Source: Lyophyllum atratum
Lineage: Eukaryota; Basidiomycota; Agaricomycetes; Agaricales; Lyophyllaceae
Assembly (NCBI GenBank): GCA_014905825.1
Contig: JACGCN010000018.1
Span: 248,001 to 312,000 of the forward strand
Length of the DNA: 64,000 nucleotides
Direction of reading: 5' to 3'
Shown here in pieces: positions 31,969 to 42,763 of the stretch. A program made the translations under genes and the position numbers. Positions within the stretch are counted from its first letter, which is position 1; each line of letters starts with the position of its first letter. The notes under the pieces are model-generated. The model ran no database searches and was not told the DNA's origin. It saw only the letters and a program-made list of their open reading frames with translations.

Positions 31969-32553
31969 GGTGGAGGAGGCGATGGCTGAGCATATGCTTC
32001 GTCGCGCTGATAGAAAGAGCATCGCTGTGTGCGATCTTTCTTTTCGTGGCTGTCAGAGGACGCACGTGGCGACGTGTATGTCATCAGTTGCTTCCGTCAT
32101 CAATCCTTCTCCTGGTCCATCAACGCAGGCTGCGCAAATGCCAAAGGCTGCGTCTATTTCAACAAAGTAAGTACGATATGACATCCAACACCGTCCGTCG
32201 TAAGTTTCGGTCTTACTTGACGCTGAAATACAAGCACAAAAGAGCTCTGCAGTTGTACGGCTGCCATAGTGGCTCAGACATGACGCCTATGCATGGAGTC
32301 TCCTTCGTTAGTTGCTGGAGGACCCCGTTCCACTTGGTGGTTGAACGTCACACTTCAGAGCTTTTTTTGTCTACCCTTGTGTCCGCCCCGCTTTCAGTTG
32401 GTGACCTGGACGTCTGCCCCAAGAAGCTTCGACTCGAAGGCCGAAAGTATGTGACCCTATCCAAGGTTTGCCCTGCTCCCTCGTGACTTTGTGCTCCAAA
32501 CCTTGACCAAATGTCGGAGCACGGAAAAGGACTGCAGAGAATACCTTATCACA
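31969..32553. other. Intergenic, no gene seen
   Basis: Upstream of the HAD gene. No recognised coding sequence. Confidence 0.4.
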
Positions 32554-32652
32554 GCCCAGTAGGCGTATAGGCCTTACGCGCCACCATATACGATATCATG
32601 GTATGTGTACCGGTCACCCGCCGGAAGGCCCTGTTCGACTCGGGGGCTGGGC
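32554..32652 (+). repeat. tRNA-like element with intron-like insert, copy 1
   Basis: The ends GCCCAGT/GCTGGGC form a 7 bp acceptor-type stem. GCGT-ATAGGCCTT-ACGC forms a D-arm, and CCCTG-TTCGACT-CGGGG a T-arm with a standard 7 nt loop. The middle contains ATATACGATATCATGG, shared in variant form with the copies near 33.3-33.9 kb and 41.1 kb. A normal anticodon stem is not evident, so this is more likely a tRNA-derived repeat than a working tRNA. Confidence 0.5.
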
Positions 32653-32975
32653 ATACGTATGAGTACGATGAGGGACTTTTTTTGGCTGGAACCGCGATCA
32701 TACTACGAACGTACCTACTATCCTGACCCTTACCCTTACCTGGCGCTCATCCCCAACTCCGGAGGGCGAGACTCGGCAAGCGATGGGAAGCCTTCAACCC
32801 GTGACCTTCAGCTATCAGCGACATCGCGAGGACGAGGACATGCCTTGTCGCTGGACGAATTCGCGGATGCGGGTGGTGTGGAATGTACTGTAGCTGAGGT
32901 GAGCCTCATTCATATGCATCATCGTTCATGGACTGAATCTGAATATGGTACATGCGTCCCTCATCAAGTTTCGAC

Positions 32976-33195
32976 TACCCAGCGCGCAAAGACAGCAAAG
33001 AAGAGGGCGCAGGCTGTTGTTAGGGTTAGGCGCTGCTACGGCTGATCCATCCAACATCCAGCATCCACGCGTCGAGCCCATCTCCTTCCTCCGTCGACCT
33101 GAATTTACGTCTGTTCTCGTGCAGACTCTTGGTTGAAGATACATGCCGGGGGATTTTGGACCCATTGCAGTGGCGACCTCGCGGCTTTTTTTCAA
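32976..33195 (+). pseudogene. Decayed copy of the helical-domain gene of 6388-7132
   Basis: The sequence follows exons 2-3 of that gene: CGCAAAGACAGCAAAGAAGA, then GCTGATCCATCCAACATC, the intron-end region CTGTTCTCGTGCAGACTCTT, GAAGATACATGCCGGG, CCATTGCAG and CGCGGC, with deletions (for example, the block between TGCTACG and GCTGATCC is missing). No open frame spans it. Confidence 0.65.
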
Positions 33196-33274
33196 TTATA
33201 CTACACCTGAATTCTACCCACTTCCGTAGTTGCTTAGACTGTCCGGAGCACGTCTGTGCTGGGTAATTGGGGGC

Positions 33275-33875
33275 TGTCAAGAGGTCCAGTCGACATATTC
33301 GATCACGGTCCAGTTAGTGTCGCGGTTTCGCAACCCGCCGAGTAATGATATCACCTCTAGTCATCGGCGGAGGGCCCCGTTCGACAATAGAACTGCCGCG
33401 AGGCTTAATTTTTTTTCTTTCTTTTTGCTCGTCATGTCGCATCCGACCTGGCATGTGGCCTGCCAATACCTTCTATACATCCCGTACTTGGTTAGAACTC
33501 TCTGGAGCACGCCCTTTTGCTGTCAAGAGGACCAATGAATACGTTTGATCATCGTCCAGTTGGTGTCGCGGCCTCGCATCCCGCCGAGCATATAATATCA
33601 TCGTGGTAAAACGACGCTCATCATGTTGGCGGAGGGCCCCCGTTCGACCCGGGGGGCTGGACAATAGAACTGCCGCGGCGCTTGATTTTTTCCCCTCTTT
33701 TTGCTCGTCGTGTCGCATCCGACCCACGTGGCCTGCCAATCCTTCCATACATCCCATACTCGCTTAGAATCTCCAGAGCACAAGAGGACCAATGAATACG
33801 TTTGATCATGGTCCAGTTGGTGTCGCGGTTTCGCATCCCGCCGAGCATATAATATCATCGTGGTAAAACGACGCT
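33275..33875. repeat. Tandem repeat of ~250 bp, about 2.4 copies
   Basis: Units start with TGTCAAGAGG or CAAGAGG at 33275, 33521 and 33779. Each begins with a tRNA-like head (GTCCAGTT-GTGTCGCGG...CCCGCC). The first two continue with CAATAGAACTGCCGCG, TTTTTGCTCGTC, TGTCGCATCCGACC and GGCCTGCCAAT; the third is cut short after AAAACGACGCT. Periods are 246 and 258 bp. Confidence 0.85.
33554..33662 (+). repeat. tRNA-like element with intron-like insert, copy 2 (best preserved in the tandem array)
   Basis: GTCCAGT and GCTGGAC pair as an acceptor stem, CCGCC and GGCGG as a possible anticodon stem split by a ~36 nt insert (ATATAATATCATCG...), and CCCCG-TTCGACC-CGGGG as a T-arm. One extra G sits before the 3' acceptor strand. 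The related unit at 33308 lacks part of the T-arm, and that at 33811 is truncated. Confidence 0.5.
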
Positions 33876-34053
33876 GTAAGTAGAACATAGGAACCTCGAT
33901 ATCCTTCGACGCCGTACTGATACAAGATGCACAAAATATTCAGACTACTAAGTTCAAACAGAAACGACGGGTCAAATAGGTGATGAACCGTCTCCCAGCC
34001 GGTATAAGTCAAGTACAAGTACAAGTACACAATGGAGATCCTAGGAATTCATA

Positions 34054-37000
34054 TTATTGGAGCTTCCTTGCTTTCTTGATGACATCCAACATGACCCCCA
34101 ACGCAATCAATCCAAAACTAGTAGCTCCGAAAGTCGCGACATCTGCTTCACGCGGTTCTTCAAGCTCCTCGACTGCGACTTGCCAAGCAGCAGCGGCGCG
34201 TATGAACGATTCGAGGTCCCGCTCCGAGAGTTGATCCTCATCGTCGTCCTCGTCATCCTCGTCTTCTTCCTCTTCCACGCCCTGTTCGGCAGGGACGCTA
34301 GCCGCCGTGACCTCCACTCGTCGGAACTCCCGTCGAATAGCTTTCGTCAGCTGCTGCGTCTGTAGGAACATTATAATACAAGTCATACGTAGAACTTGGG
34401 CGGACTCACCTGAAGGTTCATGGACGCCACGGTGTCCCGACGCTTATGATGGTCCGACCACCTCGCCTGTATCGTACCACTCACGAGCTCAGCTTCCGTC
34501 AGCTGCTCGTTCGGGTGCTTCGCCAGCGTATGCGCCTTCGCAATGAACTGGAGTTCAGTCATATACATCTCCATCAGGTCATCCATCTCCTGTAACACCC
34601 CGTCCTCGATTTCGAATATCGATGGCAGATCCAGCCGATCGGTCCTGAAGCGGAGAAGAGCGTCGGTGATGACGGGACCAAATGTGGGATCCAGATAGTC
34701 GGGGTCATCGTCTTGCAAAGGCACCCTGCGATAAAGCCTCCCGAGGATCTTCTTGCTGGGATAGAACGGGGAATTGGGGGAGGAAGCGTCCGTGACTTCG
34801 GTCGATAGGAAATCCGGCTTCAGTCGTGTGGGCCCGCGAGGGAGTTTACTGAAGTCAACGGGTGTTCCAGTCTTCGGGAAGTCGACTGCGTGGGAGGCGT
34901 ATTCGGCGAGGCGGAGGCAATCGTTACATTCGGGTCCTGCCGGGTCTTGGTCCGCGATGCATAGATGGCGGTTTGAGATCATTCCAACGAGATCGGCTTC
35001 CAACTGGAGGGCAATGAGTATTGAGTGCTCGTAGATGGGTCAAAAGTGACGAGACGTACGTAATTGATGACGAAGTCAGCAACGTCAGACGGGGTGCACG
35101 GGTCCTCTGTCTCTTTGTGCGGCAAACCTATGTATGATCCTGGTTTTACCGTCCTTGTGGGGAAAAGATCTGGCTGTAATCGAGGTCAGCAGCGAGAAGA
35201 GACTGGATAACAACGCCTTACGTCGAGAATCAAATTATAGATGTCGCCATCCAGATCCCCACCACCAAGGCACGAGGGAAGGCTTCGATCTCCTCTGAAA
35301 GGACATATCAGTGACATGACTCGGCAACACTGGGGTAACACTCACTCGCAAGAAAACACCACTACATTACTCAAATGCGACAGCTCAGGGCGACGCACAG
35401 CCGTAACGAACTGCACATCCCCAGGGTGGATCTGCGGGGACCGCGTGATCAAGACCTTCCCTTCCACCTGTTTATACAGCCCATTCCTCTCGTCACGAAT
35501 AGTAGCATAAATCTCTCCTTCACGAAGACAACCCCACTCGTCACTGACCCCAATCAAGGTGAATGACCCGGGAACGGCGATACGTCCACGAAATTTGATT
35601 TCACGAAGGACGTGCGTGGCGGCATACGCCATCGTGGTGGTGATCAGGTCGCACTGCAGGATAAAAGGTGATACAGCGTCGTCTGGCAGCTTGAGTTGCC
35701 TGACGAGGTTGTTGAACAGTGATGGAAGTCTGAAAGACGTTCCGAGGCCATGCTGCTGGAAGAGCTTGGAGGCGTCCTTGAATGACGAGCGGGTACAATC
35801 GACGCTGTGGATGGCATCATTTTGTAACTCGATGAATGCCTTATCCTTGACGCCAAGGTGCTCCAACAACATTATCAGTGGTCGATTGAGGAACATCCGG
35901 ATGGGGCGAGCGGAAGTGGAGGCGATATCGAGTGTAAGAGTTGAGTCCGTCTCAAACTTGGTCTGTGACTTCCGCAGGCAAAGCACTCTCCCGGTCAGCG
36001 TGGGGTCCACGAAGATGACGCCCTGCATGACAGCGAACGTTAGCACGGTGCTTCAGCACAGCCAAAGAAAGCTTACTTTAGCGCCGCCGACCCGAATCTG
36101 GTAACAGGATGGAATCAGTTTCTCTCGACCTCCTGCTTTCCTCTGTCCCTGCAGTCGGGCCCAAATCGCACGGCCCAGTTCAGGAGATATAGGGGAACAT
36201 CCATCGGTAAAGAGAGATCCGGACGGTGAACGGCGATCTTCAATGCGACGAATTTCTTGAGGGCCCAAAATGACGGAAGGTGCAGATGCCGAAAAGACTT
36301 GAGCCCACCGTGCCGCAAGTAAAGCCGGCTTTCTAGCAATCATTGAGAAATCACCCTGAACAGATGAGTAAGATTTACGAGTATAGAAAGCGATGAACAA
36401 AAACCAACACACCAATGTACTTCGGATAACTTCGGCGGTCATCAACGTCTGCGTCCCGGGTGTCAGCTCAAACTCGAATGGATGCACAAAGAACACGGAA
36501 TGTTGCTTCAAGCCGCTCATGGAGTACCCCAAAAACTCAAAATGACGACCAGCAACAGTTATCCCTTGCACGAGGGCCCGTTTGTAACGCGAAGCCAAAA
36601 GCTCCTTGATGCTGATGTTCAGCGTCGTATCCTGCCTGAGCGTCATACGGTTGTCATCTTGGAAGGTAACGCGCAGGAAACAATCGTTGTTGCCGAATCG
36701 ACGTAGGATGCTGCTAGACTGATCGGGAAGGGGACCTTCGGATATGTAAGAGCTGGGCGTGATGATAAGGTGGTAAGATTGGTATATGGCAGGAGTAGGG
36801 GCGATAAGAGGACTGGCACGAGGTAGTTCTGGTGCGTAGACCTTCGCTGCCCGCTCCAGAAGATCACTGAGAGTGGGGTTCACGAGGGTCTCCTCCGCTG
36901 GAGGCGGGGGACGGTTCTTCTTCTTTCGCCCACGCTGCCTGCGGTTCTTGCGCTTCTTTTCTACGACCTCAAACTCCGCTTGGATATCCTTCAACGCGAG

Positions 37001-38113
37001 TTTGTCGAGACGTTTGAGCGAGGGCGCTTGGATGCGAGCGGTGAACCAGCGAAAGATGGCCGTAGCTTCCTCCCCTTTCTCGCGCAGCAACTTGTGCAAA
37101 GCGCCCTGCAGCTCCAGAACTTCGGTGGGATCCAAGATGCCACCGTTGATAGCCTTGTCCAACTCGAATGCCAGAGGAAATGGAAGCTGATTGAGAGCTT
37201 TTTGACACTGCACTTCGACATCCTTCGAGTACAAGCCGCGTTTAACGATAGGTATAGAGGACGGGATAGGGTGATGGATATGGAGGGGTTTGCACCGGCT
37301 GACGAATAAGGACAGGTCATCATGGGTTCCAAATGTGAGATGAAGAAATCGCCCGACACACGGCATTGGTGAGTTGCCAAAGATGGATTCGACACGCTGC
37401 GATGTCGGCCGTTCGTCGAAAATCTGTAGAGGGGAAGTTTTCTCGAAGACAGGAGGGGCATTGCCTTCAAGGAGGATGCTATAATGTCCTGCCCCCGGCG
37501 CATCACTAGTAGACGAACAGAGAGCCAAAACCTGTGATGCTCTATACCATGCATATATGGTGGGTTCCAATGCGAAGTCGTCGAAGAGATCGTCAAAGAG
37601 ATTGTCACCCTGGGGCTTCAAAGTCAATCGCACTCGGCGATTCTCGATGTCGCAAGAGACAGTGCTGTTTCCATCTCGACGAACTTCATCCGAAAAAGTG
37701 AAATCCCTGCAAAGCCTCCCGAATGCAAAAGCCGTCAGAGGAATATCGGCCGAGTTGGCCTTCCTCGTTTCGGCTTCTCTGTTCAAAACCTCAGGATCCC
37801 TCCATACAGTGGAGGCGACACGCGCTATCTGCGCCTCATCTGATGCTTGCTTGTTTCGCGAGAATAGTACTTTAGAAGTGGCGATTGGAATGCCACCTCC
37901 AAATGTGCTCAGAAACAGCTCACCGGTGACTTTGTCGGGAAGGGTAAGTATTCCATTGAGGAATCTTTGCCCCTGTTTATGGCGGAAGAAACGGATGTGA
38001 AAGTTTATGAGAGGAGATATTTGGAATGGCGGTCGATGGATACGTTTCGCGATTGCGATCTCCAAGACTTCTGGTCTGGTGTGGACCGGTATTCCACGCA
38101 TGAAGAGCTGCAT
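34054..38113 (-). CDS. RNA-dependent RNA polymerase (QDE-1/RdRP family, RNA silencing)
   Basis: Six exons join in frame: 36077-38113, 35346-36022, 35222-35294, 35060-35173, 34410-35003, 34054-34359, giving 1266 residues. Cellular RdRPs copy single-stranded RNA into double-stranded RNA for siRNA production. Landmarks are LRRFGNNDCFLRVTFQDD, FEFLGYSMSGLKQHSVFFV, FTDGCSPIS, CYQIRVGGAKG, PSCLGGGDLDGDIYN (the catalytic DxDGD, Asp 918/920/922, encoded at 35243-35266), DQDPAGPECNDCLRLAEYAS and GTPVDFSKLPRGP. A very basic Pro-rich insert (KKRKNRRQRGRKKKN, about residue 390) and an acidic run near the C-terminus (EEEEDEDDEDDDED) are unusual. The start MQLFMRGIPVHTRPEVLE is the first ATG of the exon; a non-coding upstream exon is possible. 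The gene appears intact. Confidence 0.96.
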
Positions 38114-38897
38114 GGCTAGGAGTCATGTCAACAACGGTGACAATGATTGCGTTGGGGTTTTCTGCTCACCTGCAGTGTCGAAGATGGTCGTCTGTGGCAA
38201 GCGTTGTTATCGATAAGCGCCAGATTCTTATACTGCGCTTCGATGTGGGAATGGACAGGCTTTAACGCTAATTGCGTTGCGGGCGTGTCATGACCACCTG
38301 ATGAAGATGGTGCGGATGCGCGCTAAAGGAAGAAGGGGGCTTCACGAGGAAAGGAATAACGAACTACCCCACAAATTGCCTTGTCCGCGACTCGGCTGTA
38401 TACCTGGCGTTCACAGCCGGATCGAGGACAAGTACTGCCACTGTAGTCTGTCATGGGTAAGAGGAAGGCTTGACAATGACCGGGGCGGTGGTTCTGGACC
38501 ACGTGACGACGATTTAGATCTCAGACTATCAAATACCCGCTACTTTACGTAAGGGTTTCTAGCAAACCTCGTCCCTTTGGCCACTAAAGCCCACCGCGCA
38601 CATGGTCACCTGCTCGTGGGTTTTTATTTCAATGTCGGATGTCCCACCCCAGGGCCTGTCAGGGCCCCTTTCGCCGCTGCGGTCTTGCGCCCCTTGGACG
38701 CCACGTGAGGGTCCGCACTCCACTGTTCGGTGTGATGCAAGTTATTTGAGTGGTTGACCTTGGCCAAAAAGTGGAAGTAGCGGGCTCTGCGGCGGAACGG
38801 CGCCCTACTTGTGTTATTCAACGTAGTATTCCTAGGCTCGTCCCCATCCGGCTTCGCATCACATGACTACTCGAGAACTCGTTCAAGGCGAAGCCGG
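38114..38897. other. Intergenic upstream of the RdRP gene, no gene seen
   Basis: A plausible 5'-UTR splice (donor GTGAGC near 38166, acceptor TAG near 38116) could place an untranslated exon here. No other gene is seen. Confidence 0.35.
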
Positions 38898-39323
38898 CTG
38901 GGCCGTCTTGTCGCCCTTTTGGCGGAGCCCGCCAAACAAGACGCATCGACTTCGACAAAAAAGTGGCCTCGACCTCAAAAAAAGTCCTAAAATTGAGTAT
39001 ACAAGAAACTGTTTTTAGAGTATACAGAACACGATGGCATGAAATTTAGAAGGAAATTTTTTTGGGTTTGACTTGGTCATTACAGGATGAAGGGTTGACT
39101 AGTTGACTACCCATGTTTTGTATACGAGCCAGCCGCCAACAACGACGAAGTCAACTCAAAAATTTACCCTTGTAATTTTTTGTTCATTGTAGTCTATGTA
39201 CTCAAAAAACGGTTTTTTGTATACTCAATTTGGGGACTTTTTTTTGAGGTGAGCAAGGTTTTTTGTCGAAGTCAAGACGTCTCATTTGGCAGGCTCCGCC
39301 AAAAGGGCGACAAGACGGCCCAG
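38898..39323. mobile_element. Fold-back element, 426 bp, ~130 bp imperfect inverted arms
   Basis: CTGGGCCGTCTTGTCGCCC at 38898 is mirrored at 39305-39323. The arms extend through GCGGAGCC, GACTTCGACAAAAAA, CCTCAAAAAAA and AATTGAGTATACAA on both sides, to about 39026 and 39186. No coding content. Confidence 0.75.
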
Positions 39324-39935
39324 TCCGCTCGCAAGCTCACCAACCTTCTCTCTTCTTGTCACATGCTTTAAAATTATATAAGCTGATTTCTAAAGCCCGC
39401 TTGATCAAGAGAGCTTGCGAGTGTGACTGGTTCACGAGTCTATAGTATTCCTTCTCCTCCTTCACTGTCCATTCGATCATACAGCAGTGGCCGCACCTCT
39501 GTAAAAGGATAGAAATTACATCGCAACTCGTTTGGCTCATTTTATTCACCCAGAAACGTGCATTACATCTCATCAGCACCACGGTCTCTTCTATGGATCA
39601 TAGAATGGATCATGCCATTTCTACGCTGAGAAAGAACCTGGCAGCGCGAGGCATTCTGTTGCTATATCTATCATAGGGGTTTGTATCGCAGCTATTTTTT
39701 ATATGCCTGAAGGTAGTCTTCCGTCGTTCCTTCCCAGAGCTCTGTCTGGTTTAAGCTCTTTCTACCGGCCGCCACTGAGCATTGACGGTCCATACATTTT
39801 TTATAGAGAAGCGAATGCGGCCCTTAGCTGCCACTCTGCACAGCACTGCAATTCTGAAACTATCAAGGTTCTTGCGACGCAAACTGAATGTCAAAGCAAA
39901 GGTCATTGACCATGATAAACTTCTACGAGTCTTAT
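39324..39935. other. Gap between two inverted-repeat elements, no gene seen
   Basis: Short frames only. Confidence 0.4.
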
Positions 39936-40452
39936 TACTGTAGTATTTCGACCGAGTGTTCACAGGGTGTGACGCGTGACCTAAAGTGTTCATTGGGCTA
40001 ACTGTTCACGAGTAGGGATGATCCGTGACGAGGTTGAAAGTGTTCATTTCTGCAGAAGTGTTCACATTGTCTTTCTAAGGACTACGTAGCCTAGTGTCAG
40101 CCTGAATATGGATTAAGATTTCCAGGCATTCAGGTAGTTGAAAAATCAATAATTGATATGTGATATAATGATCATTGATCAGCATTGATAAGTGATTCAA
40201 AAACATTAGCCTGGTGAGCTGGTGGTGCAATGAATAATCTAGCAGAATCCTGCCTCACATGTTCTGCCTGTCTCTTCACAGTCCCTAGGAGGGTGCATTT
40301 TGTAGTAGTGCCTGCAGCCCGAAAAAAATCCTTTTTTGTCTTAATTTTACAAGTGTTCACGGCTGACCGTGAGCCGTGACAGGTAGCAAAAGTGTTCAGT
40401 TCACGACCCTCCGTGATGCGTGACCTGAACACTCGGTCGAAATACTACAGTA
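39936..40452. mobile_element. Inverted-repeat element, 517 bp, with repeated GTGTTCA subterminal motif
   Basis: A perfect 27 bp terminal inverted repeat (TACTGTAGTATTTCGACC... at 39936-39962 and 40426-40452). The heptamer GTGTTCA recurs several times just inside both ends (for example 39995, 40041, 40062, 40352, 40392), resembling subterminal transposase-binding repeats. No coding frame. The target duplication is not clear. Confidence 0.75.
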
Positions 40453-41717
40453 CTCTTACTTCGATGTCAGGCAAAAGCAACGAGCGTTCCCCTTGGCCTC
40501 TCTCTGGAAGTGGGAGTTGCCGTTTATCACGACTGTGTATTCTTTCGACGGAGGTCATGAAGACTCCTGAGTTCAGTTGATGCCCGACTGTGTTCATCTG
40601 CGGGAAACGGTATCCAATACACTCGCCGCCTCCAATAATTTATTTCCATTTTTAGATGAATCACTACGATGCTACCCACCCGTCATACGGGACGCCTAGT
40701 TATCTTTATTTTCTCCCTAAATTGCCACGACGAGCGCAGGCCTATAGTTCATGTCCATGTGGTGGACTTGTATGAGGTACAAGCGTACCAGTTCGAATCG
40801 GCGCGTCTCAGCATCTCTTTTACTGTTTCGCACCTCCTCTAAGATATTCGGGATGATCTTTGAGAAGTCTCCCAACTACTACCAGGATTAATCGATCACC
40901 TATTCCAGTCGAAGTTCATCTCTTCCCGTTGCATAGAATGCTGTCTCGTCCACACCAAACTAACTTGCCCATGCTCAAGAAGATATTCTGCTCGACGAGA
41001 ACTTGGTCCTCTCTCACAAAGCGATGGTCATGAACGCAAGCACCATGGATAAATTCCTGCTAAAGCATTCCCAATCATAGTCCGTCAGGCGCATCGGTCT
41101 TGCGGCGCGGCGTCATAGCACCGATGCAATGATATTCATTCGTATCCAGGATGCCCCGTTCGATTCGGGGGTCGGACATAATGCTACCATTGCGAGTTTT
41201 TTACACGTCTTCTTTGCTTATTTTTTCTATGTCCAGATCATATTGCGGCGGTGTACGAGCACCGCGAGATTGAAGCAGAGGAAACGCGGTGTATTCGTAA
41301 GTCCGATGGATAGGATATTGCTGACGTCCATAATCATTTCTACCAATCTCCATTCGCGGGGAATAATAGCCGGAACATTTCCCAAGAGGCACTGCAACTT
41401 CTGCAAGAAAAAAAAGGAGAGCAATCAACTGGATTCAGCGCTTAACTGCAGTGCAGAAGAAAGCAAAGTAATGTACAAAGACATGGTCAAAAGAACGTGG
41501 TGACATGCTTTTAGCATGTAGGAGGAGCAAGGTGGGGCTGTAGGTTATACCTAGGATCAAATGGAAGGTAAGTCGGTAATGTCCAAAATCGAAGAATTAC
41601 TGAGAATGATGGAAATAAGGGATACAAGAGGGAAGACGGTGAAACATTTTCACGTTGTGTTTCTTCGCAAGTCCACGGGATGAGTACTCGTAGAAAAATT
41701 ATCAGACTCGGAAAAAA
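40453..41717. other. Intergenic; one tRNA-like element, otherwise no gene
   Basis: See the tRNA-like element at 41080-41177. No protein gene recognised. Confidence 0.4.
41080..41177 (+). repeat. tRNA-like element with intron-like insert, copy 3
   Basis: GTCCGTC/GTCGGAC pair at six of seven positions. A-box-like AGGCGCATCGG follows, then a central CAATGATATTCATTCG insert, and a perfect T-arm CCCCG-TTCGATT-CGGGG. Same architecture as 32554-32652 and 33554-33662. Confidence 0.45.
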
Positions 41718-42485
41718 TCACATTCCACCGAAAAGCCATCCTGTTACACCCTCATCGTTCCACCCGCTGCGTCTAGCGGCGCCCCTCTCCATTTGCGAGG
41801 TGGTGTAGAAGTGAGTTCCCGTCCTGGAGTTGAACATGCGGAACAGAGGCGTGCCACCACAGCTGCTGTCGATAAAGATGAAGCCGATGGTGCCCCTGTC
41901 CTGATAACCGAGGTTGTTAAGGGCATTGCGGCGCTCGCTGCGGTCGGTAGTGTAGAAGAAGTCGTTGGTACGGGAGTTGAACAAAAAGAAGACAACGGTG
42001 GTGTCAAATCCGTGGAAGTCGAAGAAGAAACCGATTATGCGAGTCGTGGAGAAGGGGAAATTGCCGCGGCGAATCCATGGGGTGCTTTGCCTGCGACTGG
42101 GGCATCTCCTGTTCACGGATGGATTCTGACGGGCCTTGAAGAGGGGTGAGCAGAGAATTACAAGTGCCTGGAGATTATATACCTCAAGTTCATCAAGGTC
42201 ATCGCTCCGGCGGCTGATATCGATGTCAGTCAGCTCATCATCGCGAACTTCGACCTCGAGCTCACGGGACTGTGGCAGGGGTGAGAAAAATAATAAAAAG
42301 AGATTAAAGGCATGTACACATACCTCAGATTCGCTGCGACGGAGATCGATGTCGATCGGGTTTTCCAAGTCGCGGCTCAATATATCAGCGTCGGTGGTAA
42401 GGTCGCGGGCCTGACCAGCCTCGGCGATCACGCTAGCGAGAGCGGAGCCAGCGAAGGCAGTCAAGAGCAAGAGACTAAGTTTCAT
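41718..42485 (-). CDS. Secreted DUF5648-like protein A
   Basis: Exons 42324-42485, 42183-42269 and 41718-42134 give 221 residues. Both introns (54 and 48 bp) are multiples of three without stops, so retention would also keep the frame. A signal peptide (MKLSLLLLTAFAGSALAS) is followed by an acidic/basic spacer. Two repeats then follow, with FFLFNSRTNDFFYTTD and LFRMFNSRTGTHFYTTSQ, each followed by a LGYQDRGTIGFIF or GWNDEGVTGWLF type strand. The x-Y/F-N-x(5)-HFYTT pattern matches DUF5648, a beta-sheet repeat found in secreted fungal and bacterial proteins. Function unknown. It lacks the Gly-rich linker of its two relatives. Confidence 0.82.
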   Translation of the reverse strand: MKLSLLLLTAFAGSALASVIAEAGQARDLTTDADILSRDLENPIDIDLRRSESEVCVHAFNLFLLFFSPLPQSRELEVEVRDDELTDIDISRRSDDLDELEVYNLQALVILCSPLFKARQNPSVNRRCPSRRQSTPWIRRGNFPFSTTRIIGFFFDFHGFDTTVVFFLFNSRTNDFFYTTDRSERRNALNNLGYQDRGTIGFIFIDSSCGGTPLFRMFNSRTGTHFYTTSQMERGAARRSGWNDEGVTGWLFGGM

Positions 42486-42658
42486 TGCAGTAGATGATGA
42501 GTGTGCTGAGAACAGGTGGGCGATGGAAATTCAGGGATTCGCGGGACATTTTATGCAGCTGAAAGGAGATCTCCCTACATTCAGCCAGCAAGACTTGTCA
42601 CGACGAAGCCGCATGTGTTAGATGCCGGGGCCAGGGTTGGTGAGTCATCGATGTAGAG

Positions 42659-42763
42659 GAGGCCGTGTATAATTGCACCGAGGCCGTCGATAATTGCATC
42701 CAGACCGTCTATAATTGCACCCAGACCGTCTGTAATTGCACCCAGGCCGTCTATAATTGCACC
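42659..42763. repeat. Minisatellite: 21 bp unit, five copies
   Basis: Consensus CAGGCCGTCTATAATTGCACC in five exact-length copies with one to four differences each. Begins 174 bp before the start codon of the DUF5648-like gene A, in its promoter region. On the minus strand it reads as a seven-residue repeat (CNYRRxG/S) in an open frame, 42645-42860. Confidence 0.92.

Noticed and set aside
40729..40807. tRNA-Ser-like structure with GTTCGAATC
   Set aside because: The acceptor ends nearly pair and a long variable arm is possible, but the T-stem does not pair and the anticodon loop would have only five bases. Not a credible tRNA gene.
42659..42763. CRISPR array
   Set aside because: The repeats are contiguous 21 bp units without spacers, in a eukaryotic genome. 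A minisatellite.
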